Assembly (NCBI GenBank): GCA_964441285.1 | Contig: CAYTUK010000013.1 | Location: 1-64,000 of the forward strand | From: S010-25 sp964441285 | Lineage (GTDB): Bacteria; Pseudomonadota; Gammaproteobacteria; SZUA-229 | DNA length: 64,000 nucleotides | Reading direction: 5' to 3' | Shown here: piece after piece, positions 1-7,627 of the stretch | How positions within the stretch are numbered: the first letter of the stretch is position 1 | Layout of the letters: every line of letters starts with the position of its first letter | Program-made: the position numbers and the translations under genes | The notes under the pieces: model-generated | Told to the model about the DNA's origin: nothing | The model's input: only the letters and a program-made list of their open reading frames with translations | Databases searched by the model: none

Positions 1-1013
1 CGGTCATCGGCGAGCAACTCCTGAGCGTGCCAGTAGGGTGTGGATACCACCGCTTTGCCCATCCCAAGCGCATAGGCCAGCGTACCGGAAATAATCTGCG
101 CCTCGTTCTGGTATGGAGTGACATAAATATCTGCCACGCCGATAAACTCCAACAGATCTTCGTCGGCAACAAAACGGTCATGGAAAACGATGTGGTTCGA
201 AACGCCGAGTTCTTTTGCGCGCCGGTGAAGGCTGTTTCTGTAATCCTCTCCCTGTTCCGCCTTAAGGTGTGGATGGGTAGCACCTACCACCATATAAATG
301 ACCTGCGGGTGGGCTTTCACAATTTCCGGCAGGGCATCGATGACCACATCAATGCCCTTGCCCGGCGAAAGCAGACCGAAGGTCAGGATGATCTTCTTTC
401 CGGATACGCCGAACTTGTCCTTGTAGGCATCGGATTCGACAAACGGCACATCAGGAATACCGTGATGTATGAGGGCGATCTTCTCCTCCGAGATCTGGTA
501 AATATCGCGCAGGAATTCGACTGAGCGTTCGCTCATCACTACCAGCCGGTCCGAGAACTCGGCAAGTTGCATCATGATGTGCCGATCCTGGAGATTCGGT
601 TCCTTCAGAATGGTGTGCAGAGTGGTTATCACCGGCATGTTGAGGTCACGCAACAGATCGATGATAAAGCTGCCCCGCTTGCCACCGAAAATGCCGTATT
701 CATGCTGGAGGCATACCGCATCTACCTGGTTGAGGTTGCATAAGTCGGCCGCCAGGCTGTATTCGTTCAGTTGACTCTGGTTGATCTCAAAGCGCACCTG
801 GGACGGGTAGGGATAGCCTTCCGGGCGGTCGTTCATCGCGACCGCCCAACAGGCTTTGTCCGGCGCATTCAGTGCGATTGATTCAAGCAGGTGGGTGGTG
901 AATGTGGCGATACCACACTGCCGGGGGAGGTGGTTACCGATGAAGACGATCGACTTGAGAGCCTCCCATTCCGGTTGTGAGTCTGTCGTGCCGAGGTTCT
1001 CCATGGACGTCAT
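1..1013 (-). CDS. GT4-family glycosyltransferase (3' end beyond the window)
   Basis: Translating the minus strand from the ATG at 1013 gives about 337 codons with no stop, so the gene continues past the window edge. The N-terminal Rossmann half opens with a nucleotide-sugar-type loop (NHLPRQCGIATFTTHLLE, about residues 27-44) and carries HEYGIFGG near 104-111. The second half starts at KIILTFGLLSPGKGIDVVIDAL (about 207-228, the usual GT4 'G.L...KG.d..i.A' block), with HDRFV and ADIYVTPYQNEAQIISGT (about 278-311) giving the donor-binding region with its conserved acidic residue. This N-terminus resembles GT4 enzymes found beside GH130 mannoside phosphorylases, so a mannose- or glucose-transferring role is possible but not shown. 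The coding sequence looks clearly richer in GC than the rest of the window, and an insertion-sequence remnant lies just upstream, which suggests acquired DNA. An alternative start is the ATG three codons downstream. Confidence 0.85.
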   Translation of the reverse strand, partial: MTSMENLGTTDSQPEWEALKSIVFIGNHLPRQCGIATFTTHLLESIALNAPDKACWAVAMNDRPEGYPYPSQVRFEINQSQLNEYSLAADLCNLNQVDAVCLQHEYGIFGGKRGSFIIDLLRDLNMPVITTLHTILKEPNLQDRHIMMQLAEFSDRLVVMSERSVEFLRDIYQISEEKIALIHHGIPDVPFVESDAYKDKFGVSGKKIILTFGLLSPGKGIDVVIDALPEIVKAHPQVIYMVVGATHPHLKAEQGEDYRNSLHRRAKELGVSNHIVFHDRFVADEDLLEFIGVADIYVTPYQNEAQIISGTLAYALGMGKAVVSTPYWHAQELLADD

Positions 1014-1020
1014 TTTTTAG

Positions 1021-1243
1021 CCGGTATTACTATGCAGGAGGGTGAACGATTCGATGTTGATACTCCAGTAGTCGAATGCTGCCAAATTGAGAAGCGTACT
1101 GCCACTCGTCAGTTGTTTCTATCTTACATGAATTTAAGGTGATTGATAGGCTGACTGGACGCCAGACACCGCAAAACCAGACCACACGTTTTTAAGGCAG
1201 ATGATGTTTTTAACGCTGATGGGCGGTTACACACCCGCCTTTT
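1021..1243. other. Non-coding spacer between glycosyltransferase and IS21 remnant
   Basis: I see no gene here. The stretch holds the upstream region of the glycosyltransferase. A composition shift from GC-rich to AT-rich occurs near 1020-1140. Confidence 0.4.
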
Positions 1244-1482
1244 TCACGTACGGTATTTTTTGGCGACATCCTCATCCACAAAGAACTCACCCCATGCCGT
1301 AAAGTCCTTGTTGGTGGTTAAAATAATTGACCGGTACTCGTAGAGTGCATTGATCAGCTGGAACAGATTGTAATTACCCTGTTTATTCATTGGCAGATAG
1401 CCCAGTTCATCAATGATCACCAGGCCGTACTTGCACAGGGTAGTAATCTTTTTCTTAAGCTCCCCTTTAAGCTCGGCTAAAA
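1244..1482 (-). pseudogene. IS21-family istB (helper ATPase) remnant
   Basis: The minus-strand frame ending at the TGA at 1246-1244 reads LAELKGELKKKI, then CKYGLVIIDELGYLPMNKQG, then NALYEYRSIILTTNKDF. This is the Walker B and sensor region of IstB, the AAA+ helper of IS21 transposition (IIDELGYLP and LTTNK are family hallmarks). It lacks the N-terminal Walker A half and the 3' end: the frame stops soon after FFVDEDVAKKYRT, where full IstB continues with the DRL(L/I)H region. No istA and no intact terminal repeats are visible. It is a dead fragment of about 80 codons next to the broken parE and the GC-rich glycosyltransferase, marking an old insertion and recombination site. Confidence 0.8.
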
Positions 1483-1609
1483 GATGTGCTGGTGTTTCTT
1501 CCGATGATCAGGTCCGTACTCAAGTTCTATCGCTAGTAAAGCGCCCAGACCATTTTCTTTGTCCATAAGCATTTTAACGAATGGATCCAGCATAGCAGAA
1601 ACAAGTCCT

Positions 1610-1807
1610 CTAGCTTTTTTCGGATGACAATCTTTTAAGTGCTTCCACAGTGATTCCCATTTCCGGATTTTCTGGCATTTTATCAATAGTAGATCCGAGC
1701 GATTGCGTGTAAAAATCGGCTTGCTGCTCTCCCCGATTTTTGTAGGTGTAGCGCCAGATTTTTTTAATATCATCTCTGGTGCTGGGTCGAATTACAAGTT
1801 TATGCAT
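1610..1807 (-). pseudogene. parE: ParE-type toxin, 3' truncated
   Basis: The first 52 residues (HKLVIRPSTRDDIKKIWRYT, then NRGEQQADFYTQSL, then ENPEMGI) match the N-terminal part of ParE toxins, which poison DNA gyrase. Family members run to about 95-100 residues and continue with a C-R/K-GYFKY-type strand and a C-terminal RxLH region. Here the match stops right after MGI, unrelated sequence follows (TVEALKRLSS), and the frame ends at 65 codons. The RC-terminal strand needed for toxicity is missing, so the toxin is probably dead. The ATG overlaps the last 8 nt of parD, the usual coupled arrangement. The downstream sequence (1477-1650) reads openly in another frame but I do not recognise it with confidence. 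Confidence 0.75.
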
Positions 1808-2051
1808 TCAATCCTGCATCTTTTTTAGCTTCCTGGGTGATGTCTTGCATATCAAAGGGTGTGGCTTCACCGCTTTCTTCGCCTTGAATAATTGCTGCAC
1901 GCAAGGATTCTAATCGCGCTTGATATATCTCATCCTGTTGCATTTTTAATCGTAATGCTTCACGGATAATTTCACTGGCATTGTTGTAAGTACCTTCACC
2001 CAGTAGTTTCTGGATGTAGGCCTCAAAGGTTGAACTTAAGCTAACATTCAT
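1800..2051 (-). CDS. parD: ParD-type antitoxin (ribbon-helix-helix)
   Basis: The gene encodes 83 residues starting MNVSLSSTFEAYIQKLLGEG, then YNNASEIIREALRLKM, the ribbon-helix-helix DNA-binding fold of ParD/CC2985-type antitoxins, followed by an acidic C-terminal tail that would wrap the toxin. I chose the ATG at 2051, not an ATG 14 codons upstream, because GGAGG lies 9 nt before it and the protein then begins directly with the ribbon strand. Family members bind their own promoter and neutralise ParE. The partner gene overlaps it but is truncated, so this antitoxin is now probably an orphan, possibly retained as an anti-addiction or regulatory protein. Confidence 0.85.
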   Translation of the reverse strand: MNVSLSSTFEAYIQKLLGEGTYNNASEIIREALRLKMQQDEIYQARLESLRAAIIQGEESGEATPFDMQDITQEAKKDAGLNA

Positions 2052-2254
2052 AGGTAGATACCTCCATGAAATAAATATATGCCAAATGACCATTTATGTC
2101 AATATTGGACACATAGTCTTCTGGTTAGCTTATTAGTAAATTGACTCAACATAAGTGGCATTGAGCGACATGAATCAATCGAGTGACAAATGCTAATAAT
2201 TCTCATGTGTCACCGGCTCCTTTAATTTACTGAATAAAGGCACGAAAAGACCTG

Positions 2255-2325
2255 TTAATAGGTCTTTTTTATTGATTTTATTATTGAAAAGACCTATAGT
2301 CAGGTTTCATAAGTGGTCTTGAAGG
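2255..2325. promoter_or_regulatory. Palindrome cluster upstream of the phd/relE pair
   Basis: AAAAGACCT-GTTAAT-AGGTCTTTT (about 2256-2272) is a near-perfect inverted repeat followed by T residues. The half-site AAAAGACCT recurs at about 2287-2295 and a related inverted half (GTGGTCTT) at about 2313-2320. Phd/YefM antitoxins bind palindromes of this kind in their own promoter. The first palindrome could equally act as a terminator for readthrough. Which it is cannot be told by eye. Confidence 0.45.
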
Positions 2326-2334
2326 AGAAAGGTA

Positions 2335-2583
2335 ATGGTTCATAACGTTTTAGCTGAAGTGACGACCAGCATATCAGAATTAAAGAAAAATCCGATGGCT
2401 GTCGTTGAACAGGGCGAAGGTTTTCCTGTGGCTGTTTTAAATCGAAATCAACCGGTTTTTTATTGTGTTCCTGCAGAGGCTTATGAAGCACTTATGGATA
2501 AGCTTGAAGATGTTGAATTAGCCGCGATAGTTGAGGCAAGAAAAGATCAGGAAGAAATTTCAGTTGCCCTGGATGAGTTATAG
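2335..2583 (+). CDS. Phd/YefM-family antitoxin
   Basis: The 82-residue product starts with VLAEVTTSISELKKNPMAVVE and continues with GFPVAVLNRNQPVFYCVPAEAYEAL, the Phd/YefM (StbD-like) fold: an N-terminal DNA-binding and dimerisation domain with the 'v.v..Lk.nps..v.' and 'pv.vl..n.p..y.vp...y' pattern. The C-terminal part is acidic and should bind the toxin. AAGGAGAAAGGTA gives a strong ribosome binding site. The toxin gene follows 28 nt later. The pair probably represses its own promoter through the palindromes just upstream. Both genes look full length, in contrast to the parD/parE pair 300 bp away. Confidence 0.88.
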   Translation: MVHNVLAEVTTSISELKKNPMAVVEQGEGFPVAVLNRNQPVFYCVPAEAYEALMDKLEDVELAAIVEARKDQEEISVALDEL

Positions 2584-2611
2584 GGATGATCTATAGGGAG
2601 AAGTTACAGGG

Positions 2612-2896
2612 ATGAAGTACAAGCTTTTATTCAAAACGGACGCGCTTAAAGAATGGGAATCGCTGGATAATTCGATTCGGAAACCATTCTTAAAAAAACT
2701 GGAAGAAAGACTCATCAAACCACGTGTTGAATCATCCAGGTTGTCGGGCATGAAAGATTGTTACAAAATTAAACTTCGTAGTAGCGGCTATCGACTGGTT
2801 TATGAAGTACGTGATTCACAGCTGGTGGTTTCTGTGGTTGCTGTTGGTAAACGTGAGCGCAACCTTGTATATAAAACAGCAATTAAACGAATTTAA
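2612..2896 (+). CDS. RelE/StbE-family toxin
   Basis: The 94-residue basic protein reads YKLLFKTDALKEWESLDNSI, then FLKKLEERL, then RLSGMKDCYKIKLRSSGYRLVYEV, ending in VVAVGKRERNLVYK. This is the RelE superfamily (StbE/RelE) pattern, with the conserved G-x-YKIKLR-x-x-GYRLVY core strand and the C-terminal V..VGKR.....Y segment that in RelE-type toxins cuts mRNA on the ribosome. It lies 28 nt after its antitoxin. The length fits the family and no lesion is seen, so it is probably active. The substrate is inferred only from the family. Confidence 0.88.
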   Translation: MKYKLLFKTDALKEWESLDNSIRKPFLKKLEERLIKPRVESSRLSGMKDCYKIKLRSSGYRLVYEVRDSQLVVSVVAVGKRERNLVYKTAIKRI

Positions 2897-2910
2897 TTTG
2901 TTATTTTTGA

Positions 2911-3063
2911 AAAAAAATCAGAGTCGATCTGTTATCTCTATATCAACGGTTAGAAGCATTTTCAGACGTGGTGAGCCCGTACAAAGATGAGGTAGGCATC
3001 AGCATGGAAGTAGAACGATCACCTAAAAGAATTTCCATTAATCGTTATGATCGTGATTTTTAG
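2911..3063 (+). pseudogene. Possible 3' gene remnant
   Basis: A 50-codon open frame preceded by a TGA at 2908 and without a plausible start reads LLSLYQRLEAFSDVVSPYK, then DEVGISMEVERSPKRISI, ending at the TAG at 3061. It has amino-acid composition like a real protein C-terminus, but I do not recognise the family. It may be what is left of a gene lost when the toxin-antitoxin patch formed. It could also be chance. Confidence 0.3.
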
Positions 3064-3187
3064 TATGTGGGCAGTTACACGAAATTATTTACAGGGTCGG
3101 ATTCCATCGCAATTGTCATCCTTTTTATCTATCCTGTTAGTAAATGCGCTCAGAGAATTAAGATTAGGTGAATAAATAACATAATTT
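3064..3187. other. Spacer before the permease gene
   Basis: No gene is seen. It contains CCTTTTTATCTATCCTGTTA at about 3119-3138, which recurs almost exactly at about 27090-27110 between phoR and pstB. This may be a dispersed repeat or a shared terminator-like sequence. Confidence 0.35.
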
Positions 3188-4045
3188 ATGAGTAAAAATA
3201 ATCGAACCATTGGCTTGTTCGGTGCCATTTCAATCGGCATTGGTGGCATGGTTGGCGGCGGTATTTTTGTGGATGATAAGCGGCTATCGCCAACGCAATG
3301 GGGAAGCACTTTTTCTACCATCGTTGCGGGGATGATTATTTTTGTTGCTTACGAGGGTTTTGAGTTAATTGCAAATGCGGCTGAAGATATTAAAGATCCG
3401 GAAAAAAATTTACCGAAAGCATTTTATAGCGCAATATTAATCGTCATTGTTCTGTATGTGCTTATTGCATTAATCACGGTTGGCACGGTGCCGGAAAGTC
3501 AACTTTTAATGGCGAAGGATTATGCGTTAGCCGTTGCGGCAAAACCAGCGCTCGGACAATTTGGTTTTAATATTGTTTCTGTTGCTGCGCTATTGGCAAC
3601 GTTCTCGGCCATTAATGCAACGATTTATGGGAATGCACGTCTGGGTTATATCATTGCAAAAAAAGGTGGACTACCTGAAATATTCAATCAGGAAAGGCAA
3701 AACATACCGGAAACGGGTGTTGTTATTACGGCAGTTCTCAGCCTGATGATGGCTAATACGATTAATTTAACGGAGATTGCTATTATTGGTAGTGCCAGTT
3801 TTTTACTGATATTTTTTCTGGTTAATATTAGCGCGTATAAGTTAGCCAGGAAAATAAATGCGAACAGAATAATCATTTTAATGGCCTGTTTAGCGAGTGG
3901 TGCGGCATTAGCAACTTTACTTGTTCACACTTATTCGAGTAATACTGGAGCCATTGGTGTGTTTTTATCGTTGATATGTATTTCAGTCTTATTTGAATTT
4001 ATTTATGGTCGTTTAATTCGAGGTCAATTTTTTCGGCGACTATAA
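3188..4045 (+). CDS. APC-family amino acid permease with internal deletion
   Basis: The 285-residue membrane protein is clearly an APC superfamily permease but is about 150 residues shorter than its relatives (about 430-450). Helix 1 with its G-rich substrate loop is present (GGMVGGGIF, residues 19-27), but the text then jumps (VDDKRLSPTQW) directly to helix 6 (IIFVAYEGFELIANAAEDI, about 50-68). The rest of the carrier follows (INATIYGNARLGYIIAKKGG near 140-160 and later helices). Helices 2-5 are therefore missing in frame, with no stop codon. A carrier without them should not transport, so this is most likely a decaying gene with an open frame. It sits alone between the toxin-antitoxin patch and the bat operon. 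Confidence 0.8.
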   Translation: MSKNNRTIGLFGAISIGIGGMVGGGIFVDDKRLSPTQWGSTFSTIVAGMIIFVAYEGFELIANAAEDIKDPEKNLPKAFYSAILIVIVLYVLIALITVGTVPESQLLMAKDYALAVAAKPALGQFGFNIVSVAALLATFSAINATIYGNARLGYIIAKKGGLPEIFNQERQNIPETGVVITAVLSLMMANTINLTEIAIIGSASFLLIFFLVNISAYKLARKINANRIIILMACLASGAALATLLVHTYSSNTGAIGVFLSLICISVLFEFIYGRLIRGQFFRRL

Positions 4046-4161
4046 AAATGCAGCATTATCATTGCTTATAGTTTAATTTCCTGTTTATTTACGTTTTTTT
4101 TAAATAGTAATAATGATTTAGATAGCAAATTTAGATAGCAAATAATTTTGGGTAGTTATTT

Positions 4162-5121
4162 ATGATGGCATTTTCCTGCGAACAGTTAAAACAACAGCTA
4201 CAACAGGTAATTGTTGGCCAGGAAGCGTTGCTTGACCGGCTTATTATTGCCCTGGTTTGTGGTGGTCATGTGCTGCTGGAGGGGGCTCCCGGCCTGGCAA
4301 AAACGACCGCAGTGCATGCGCTGGCCGGTAGCGTGCATGCTTCTTTTCAGCGTATTCAGTTTACCCCGGATTTAATGCCCGGTGATCTCACTGGCAGTGA
4401 GATTTTTGAACCATCCAGAGGAGAGTTCCGGTTTATGCCGGGCCCTCTGTTTCATGAAATTGTACTCGCAGACGAAATTAATCGAGCGCCACCCAAGGTT
4501 CAGTCTGCACTGCTTGAGGCGATGGCGGAGCATCAGATTAGCGTTGGTGGTGAAACCCATATATTACCAAAACTGTTTATGGTTATGGCCACCCAAAACC
4601 CGCTGGAAAGTGCTGGGACGTATAGCCTGCCAGAAGCCCAGCTGGACCGTTTTCTGTTTCACCTTATCATGCAATATCCAACGCGTGATGAAGAAATTGA
4701 AATTCTGCGGCGTACCCGCCAGGTAGAGGATGGCCGTCTGGATACATTAATAAAACCCATTGCCAGACCGGCGGACATTCTTGCCCTGCGTGAGCAGTTA
4801 ACCACGGTTCATGTGGAAGCGTCGATTGAGCACTATATTGTTGATCTGGTTGCCGCAACCAGAAATATCAACCAACACATTCCTGAATGGGGTGAGATGG
4901 TCAAAGCCGGCGCTTCACCCAGAGGGGCGATTGCTTTATTGCGTGCAGCCAGTGCCAGTGCCTTATTAAAGCAACGTGATTATGTGATTCCAGAAGATGT
5001 GATAGAGCTTGCAGTGGACGTTCTGCGGCACCGTATTTTTCTGGACTTTAGTGCACCGGCAGAAGGGATTAGTGGCGCGCAGATTATTGCCGAACTTGTG
5101 CAACGGATACCCGCGCCTTGA
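4162..5121 (+). CDS. MoxR-family AAA+ ATPase of the bat operon
   Basis: The 319-residue protein has Walker A GAPGLAKT (41-48), Walker B LADEINRAPPKVQSALLEAM (about 102-121), and the MoxR-typical FQRIQFTPDLMPGDLTG and ATQNPLE motifs. MoxR ATPases work as chaperones with von Willebrand A (VWA) proteins. This one opens a six-gene operon in which DUF58, DUF4381, two VWA proteins and BatD follow with overlaps or short gaps, so it probably remodels or loads a metal-binding VWA complex at the membrane. The bat genes were named from Bacteroides aerotolerance; a role in envelope or oxidative stress is inference. A second ATG directly follows the first. Confidence 0.92.
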   Translation: MMAFSCEQLKQQLQQVIVGQEALLDRLIIALVCGGHVLLEGAPGLAKTTAVHALAGSVHASFQRIQFTPDLMPGDLTGSEIFEPSRGEFRFMPGPLFHEIVLADEINRAPPKVQSALLEAMAEHQISVGGETHILPKLFMVMATQNPLESAGTYSLPEAQLDRFLFHLIMQYPTRDEEIEILRRTRQVEDGRLDTLIKPIARPADILALREQLTTVHVEASIEHYIVDLVAATRNINQHIPEWGEMVKAGASPRGAIALLRAASASALLKQRDYVIPEDVIELAVDVLRHRIFLDFSAPAEGISGAQIIAELVQRIPAP

Positions 5122-6185
5122 GCTTGAAAAGCCTCTCTCCGTTTGAACGGGCATTACTTGATCATCAGGCGGTTAACGCGTGCATACAGCAGGGGCATAA
5201 CTGGTCTGGAAAGGGGTTCCCCTGGCCAATGTGTGAAATCAGACAGGGTCAGAGTGGCGATCTAATAGCACAACAACAGGGTAGTGGTATCGACTTTAGC
5301 GAAACCCGGCCTTATCAGACGGGTGATGAACCACGGCATATGAACTGGCGTGCAACAGCCCGAACCGGGCGTCCTCAGGTGCGCGTTTTTCAGGCAGAGC
5401 TGACCCCCACCAGTTACTTTTTAATTGATCGCCGTGCCACCATGCGATTCGGTACACGCCGACGCCTTAAAGTGGCGCAGGCAGCACGGCTGGCTATCTT
5501 TCTGGCGGCCTGGGAAGCGCGAAATGGTGCCGAGCTGGGTAGCCTTATCTTAAATGAGACGGCGCAATGGCAACCGCCAGCCAGCGGTGAAAAAGGTATC
5601 TATCAGCTAGCACAAAATGCCACCAAACCCTGTCCACCGATGTTTGATGTGCCTCAGCCTGAAATGAAATACGCCTTAGCCTTGCTGGCTGAACAACTGC
5701 CGGCGGGCAGTCATCTATATATTTTGAGTGACTTTTCTGACCTGACTGAAACGCTGGTGCCGCGACTTCATCAGCTTGGTCTGCAACATCGAGTCTGGGC
5801 GATTAGTATTCACGATCCGGCAGAGCAGCAACTGCCCCTTGCCGGTCAGCTGCAACTGATATGGAATCAGCAGTCGGGTATGGCAGGGGACATGATAGAT
5901 AAGAATGGGATAGATAAGAACGGAGTAGATAAAAACAGAGTCAATAAAAATACAACCAATAGGAACAGGGTAGATAATAAAGCAGACCGTGTCGTAGACA
6001 GTACACCACTGACGGACACAGTGATTAACACCCATGATACGGTTATTCAGCAGCAGCATAAACAACGTTTTGAACAGCGACAACGGCAGCTTAAAAAACG
6101 GTGTGAGTCATCGGGAATTAACTTCACAGCCATTTTTAGTGATACGGAGGATCTTGTAAAAGCCCTGCAGGGTACGCCTCAATGA
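5118..6185 (+). CDS. DUF58 protein of the bat operon
   Basis: The product has 355 residues, and its TTG start at 5118 overlaps the MoxR stop (coupled translation). The DUF58 signature is present: GIDFSETRPYQTGDEPRHMN (about 57-76) followed by WRATARTGRPQVR. A VWA-like fold follows (YFLIDRRATM, then HLYILSDFSDL), with FLIDRRA as a degenerate metal site. DUF58 proteins nearly always sit next to MoxR and are thought to be its partner. Between residues 260 and 289 there is a block of six imperfect five-residue repeats (xDKNx type) encoded by a 15-bp tandem repeat that is not part of the family fold. It lies in a loop just before a C-terminal helix-rich tail. Confidence 0.88.
   Translation: MSLKSLSPFERALLDHQAVNACIQQGHNWSGKGFPWPMCEIRQGQSGDLIAQQQGSGIDFSETRPYQTGDEPRHMNWRATARTGRPQVRVFQAELTPTSYFLIDRRATMRFGTRRRLKVAQAARLAIFLAAWEARNGAELGSLILNETAQWQPPASGEKGIYQLAQNATKPCPPMFDVPQPEMKYALALLAEQLPAGSHLYILSDFSDLTETLVPRLHQLGLQHRVWAISIHDPAEQQLPLAGQLQLIWNQQSGMAGDMIDKNGIDKNGVDKNRVNKNTTNRNRVDNKADRVVDSTPLTDTVINTHDTVIQQQHKQRFEQRQRQLKKRCESSGINFTAIFSDTEDLVKALQGTPQ
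5895..5984 (+). repeat. 15-bp tandem repeat (six degenerate units) inside the DUF58 gene
   Basis: Six consecutive 15-nt units begin ATAGATAAGAATGGG, ATAGATAAGAACGGA, GTAGATAAAAACAGA and decay toward the 3' side. They encode IDKNG, IDKNG, VDKNR, VNKNT, TNRNR, VDNKA. The unit length is a multiple of three, so copy number can change without a frameshift. The asparagine- and lysine-rich peptide should form a flexible, polar loop. Confidence 0.85.
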
Positions 6186-6595
6186 ACAGTGCTGGGCTCA
6201 TGCATATTGCTGATATATTGCCGCCGTCTGTGCCGGTATCATCATCAGAGACTATCTGGCTTTATGTTTTACTGTTGATAGTGTCCGTTCCTGTCGTCGT
6301 TTCTATTGCTGTCTATATCAGGTATTCAGCATCAGGCAAGTACCAGCTAAAACGGTTGTATCGACGACACCTGTGGCACAAAACCGGCAACCGGCAACGA
6401 GCCCTGCAATTAGGCCGATTGTTGTGTCAACGCCTGGAGCTACCACATATCAGCACTTCAGCCTTTTCAGGGTGCCGGGATAATCGGCAGTGGCGGCTAT
6501 TTTCAACGGCACTACTGTTCGCCTGTTTTAGTCGTGAGGATCCTGACGATGAGGCCATGAAGGCTTTATTGGACCAGGCCGGTCAGTGGTTTTAG
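6182..6595 (+). CDS. DUF4381 membrane protein of the bat operon
   Basis: The 137-residue protein has a short N-terminal segment, one strong transmembrane helix (about 25-45, IWLYVLLLIVSVPVVVSIAVYI) and a basic cytoplasmic domain. It overlaps the previous gene by 4 nt and is followed 18 nt later by a VWA gene. That position and architecture fit DUF4381, which is found in bat-type operons between DUF58 and BatA in proteobacteria. Its function is unknown; it probably anchors or bridges the VWA proteins and the MoxR/DUF58 pair. Identification rests on context and layout more than on motifs. Confidence 0.75.
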   Translation: MNSAGLMHIADILPPSVPVSSSETIWLYVLLLIVSVPVVVSIAVYIRYSASGKYQLKRLYRRHLWHKTGNRQRALQLGRLLCQRLELPHISTSAFSGCRDNRQWRLFSTALLFACFSREDPDDEAMKALLDQAGQWF

Positions 6596-6613
6596 CCTGA
6601 GTATTTCATAGCA

Positions 6614-7627
6614 ATGCAGGATTATCTTCTATTAGAACCGGGCTGGTTATGGTTATTGCCCACAATGCTGTTTGTTCCCTGGTTAATGCAGCGCGGCTGG
6701 CTGCTGAAACCAAACCGGCAGATACCGGCAATGGCTGTGCGCCATCCGCAGGCAATGGATTATCCGGTTTCAACCTCTAACCGTAACCCCGGTCGCTATT
6801 TTTTAACGGCATTGAGCGGCTGTTTGATGCTGCTGGCACTGGCACAGCCGATCCACCTGGGTGCGCGTCTGGCAACACCGGCAGCATCCGCCGATATAAT
6901 GCTGATTATTGATACCTCGGTCAGTATGGTGTTGAGAGATTATCAACTCAATGGACAACGCGTTGAACGGATGACGATGATGCAGGCATTGCTGGATCGG
7001 TTTTCCAGGCATTATACCGGCCAGCGTATCGGCATTGTTATAGCCGGTAGTCAACCACAAATTCTGTTGCAACCAGCTAGGGACAAGGCATTAGTCCGGT
7101 ATTTAATTAATCGACTTACACCCGCTATTGCGGGCCGGCAGGCTGCTCTGGGTGATGCTGTCGCGGTAACGGCTGAATACATTAAGTCGCACCAGCAGGC
7201 GGTGGATACAGTGATGGTTTTAATCAGTGCTGGCATTGCGCCCAGCGGTAAGTTATCGCCTGTTGCCGGGGCTGAACGTGCGGCTAAGGCGGGTGTGGTA
7301 TTAAACACCATTGCGGTTGGTTCAACAGATATGCTGCTTCATGGAGTCGGTGGCGACCAGCTGGGGGAGCTTATCTATGTACCTGCCGATTTAAAACTGC
7401 TAAAACAGATGGCGCTAATAACGGGCGGCGAAAGCTTTCATGCGGTTAATGTTGCGGCAATGGATGCGGCATTAAAGCAAATTGAACAGCGTTATCAAAA
7501 GAACCCAGCTAGCCAGCATACACCACGTCTGCAACAACCGTTATATTACTGGCCGCTGGCTGCTGCCATTCTAATACTGATGATTATGGACTTACTGCCT
7601 TATCGCAGGATGCGACATTCAGCGTGA
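6614..7627 (+). CDS. VWA-domain membrane protein (BatA-like)
   Basis: The 337-residue protein has a membrane helix at the N-terminus (about 8-28), a second at about 60-80, a VWA domain from about 92 to 270, and a C-terminal helix (about 310-328). The MIDAS metal site DTSVS is at about 99-103, with the threonine and aspartate loops downstream (around VLISAG). BatA/BatB proteins expose the VWA domain to the periplasm and are thought to assemble with BatD. Its last 4 nt overlap the next gene. An intact metal site suggests that the domain still binds ligand. Confidence 0.85.
   Translation: MQDYLLLEPGWLWLLPTMLFVPWLMQRGWLLKPNRQIPAMAVRHPQAMDYPVSTSNRNPGRYFLTALSGCLMLLALAQPIHLGARLATPAASADIMLIIDTSVSMVLRDYQLNGQRVERMTMMQALLDRFSRHYTGQRIGIVIAGSQPQILLQPARDKALVRYLINRLTPAIAGRQAALGDAVAVTAEYIKSHQQAVDTVMVLISAGIAPSGKLSPVAGAERAAKAGVVLNTIAVGSTDMLLHGVGGDQLGELIYVPADLKLLKQMALITGGESFHAVNVAAMDAALKQIEQRYQKNPASQHTPRLQQPLYYWPLAAAILILMIMDLLPYRRMRHSA

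Noticed and set aside
27..774. Plus-strand open frames of 165 and 66 codons
   Set aside because: They lie opposite the glycosyltransferase, whose conserved motifs are on the minus strand.
1477..1773. 98-codon minus frame with a TetR-C-terminus-like look
   Set aside because: Its start lies inside the conserved ParE frame and the similarity is too weak to name; described as unassigned sequence in the mosaic.
5715..6083. Minus-strand frame of 122 codons with Tyr/Ile repeats
   Set aside because: It is the shadow of the 15-bp repeat in the DUF58 gene.
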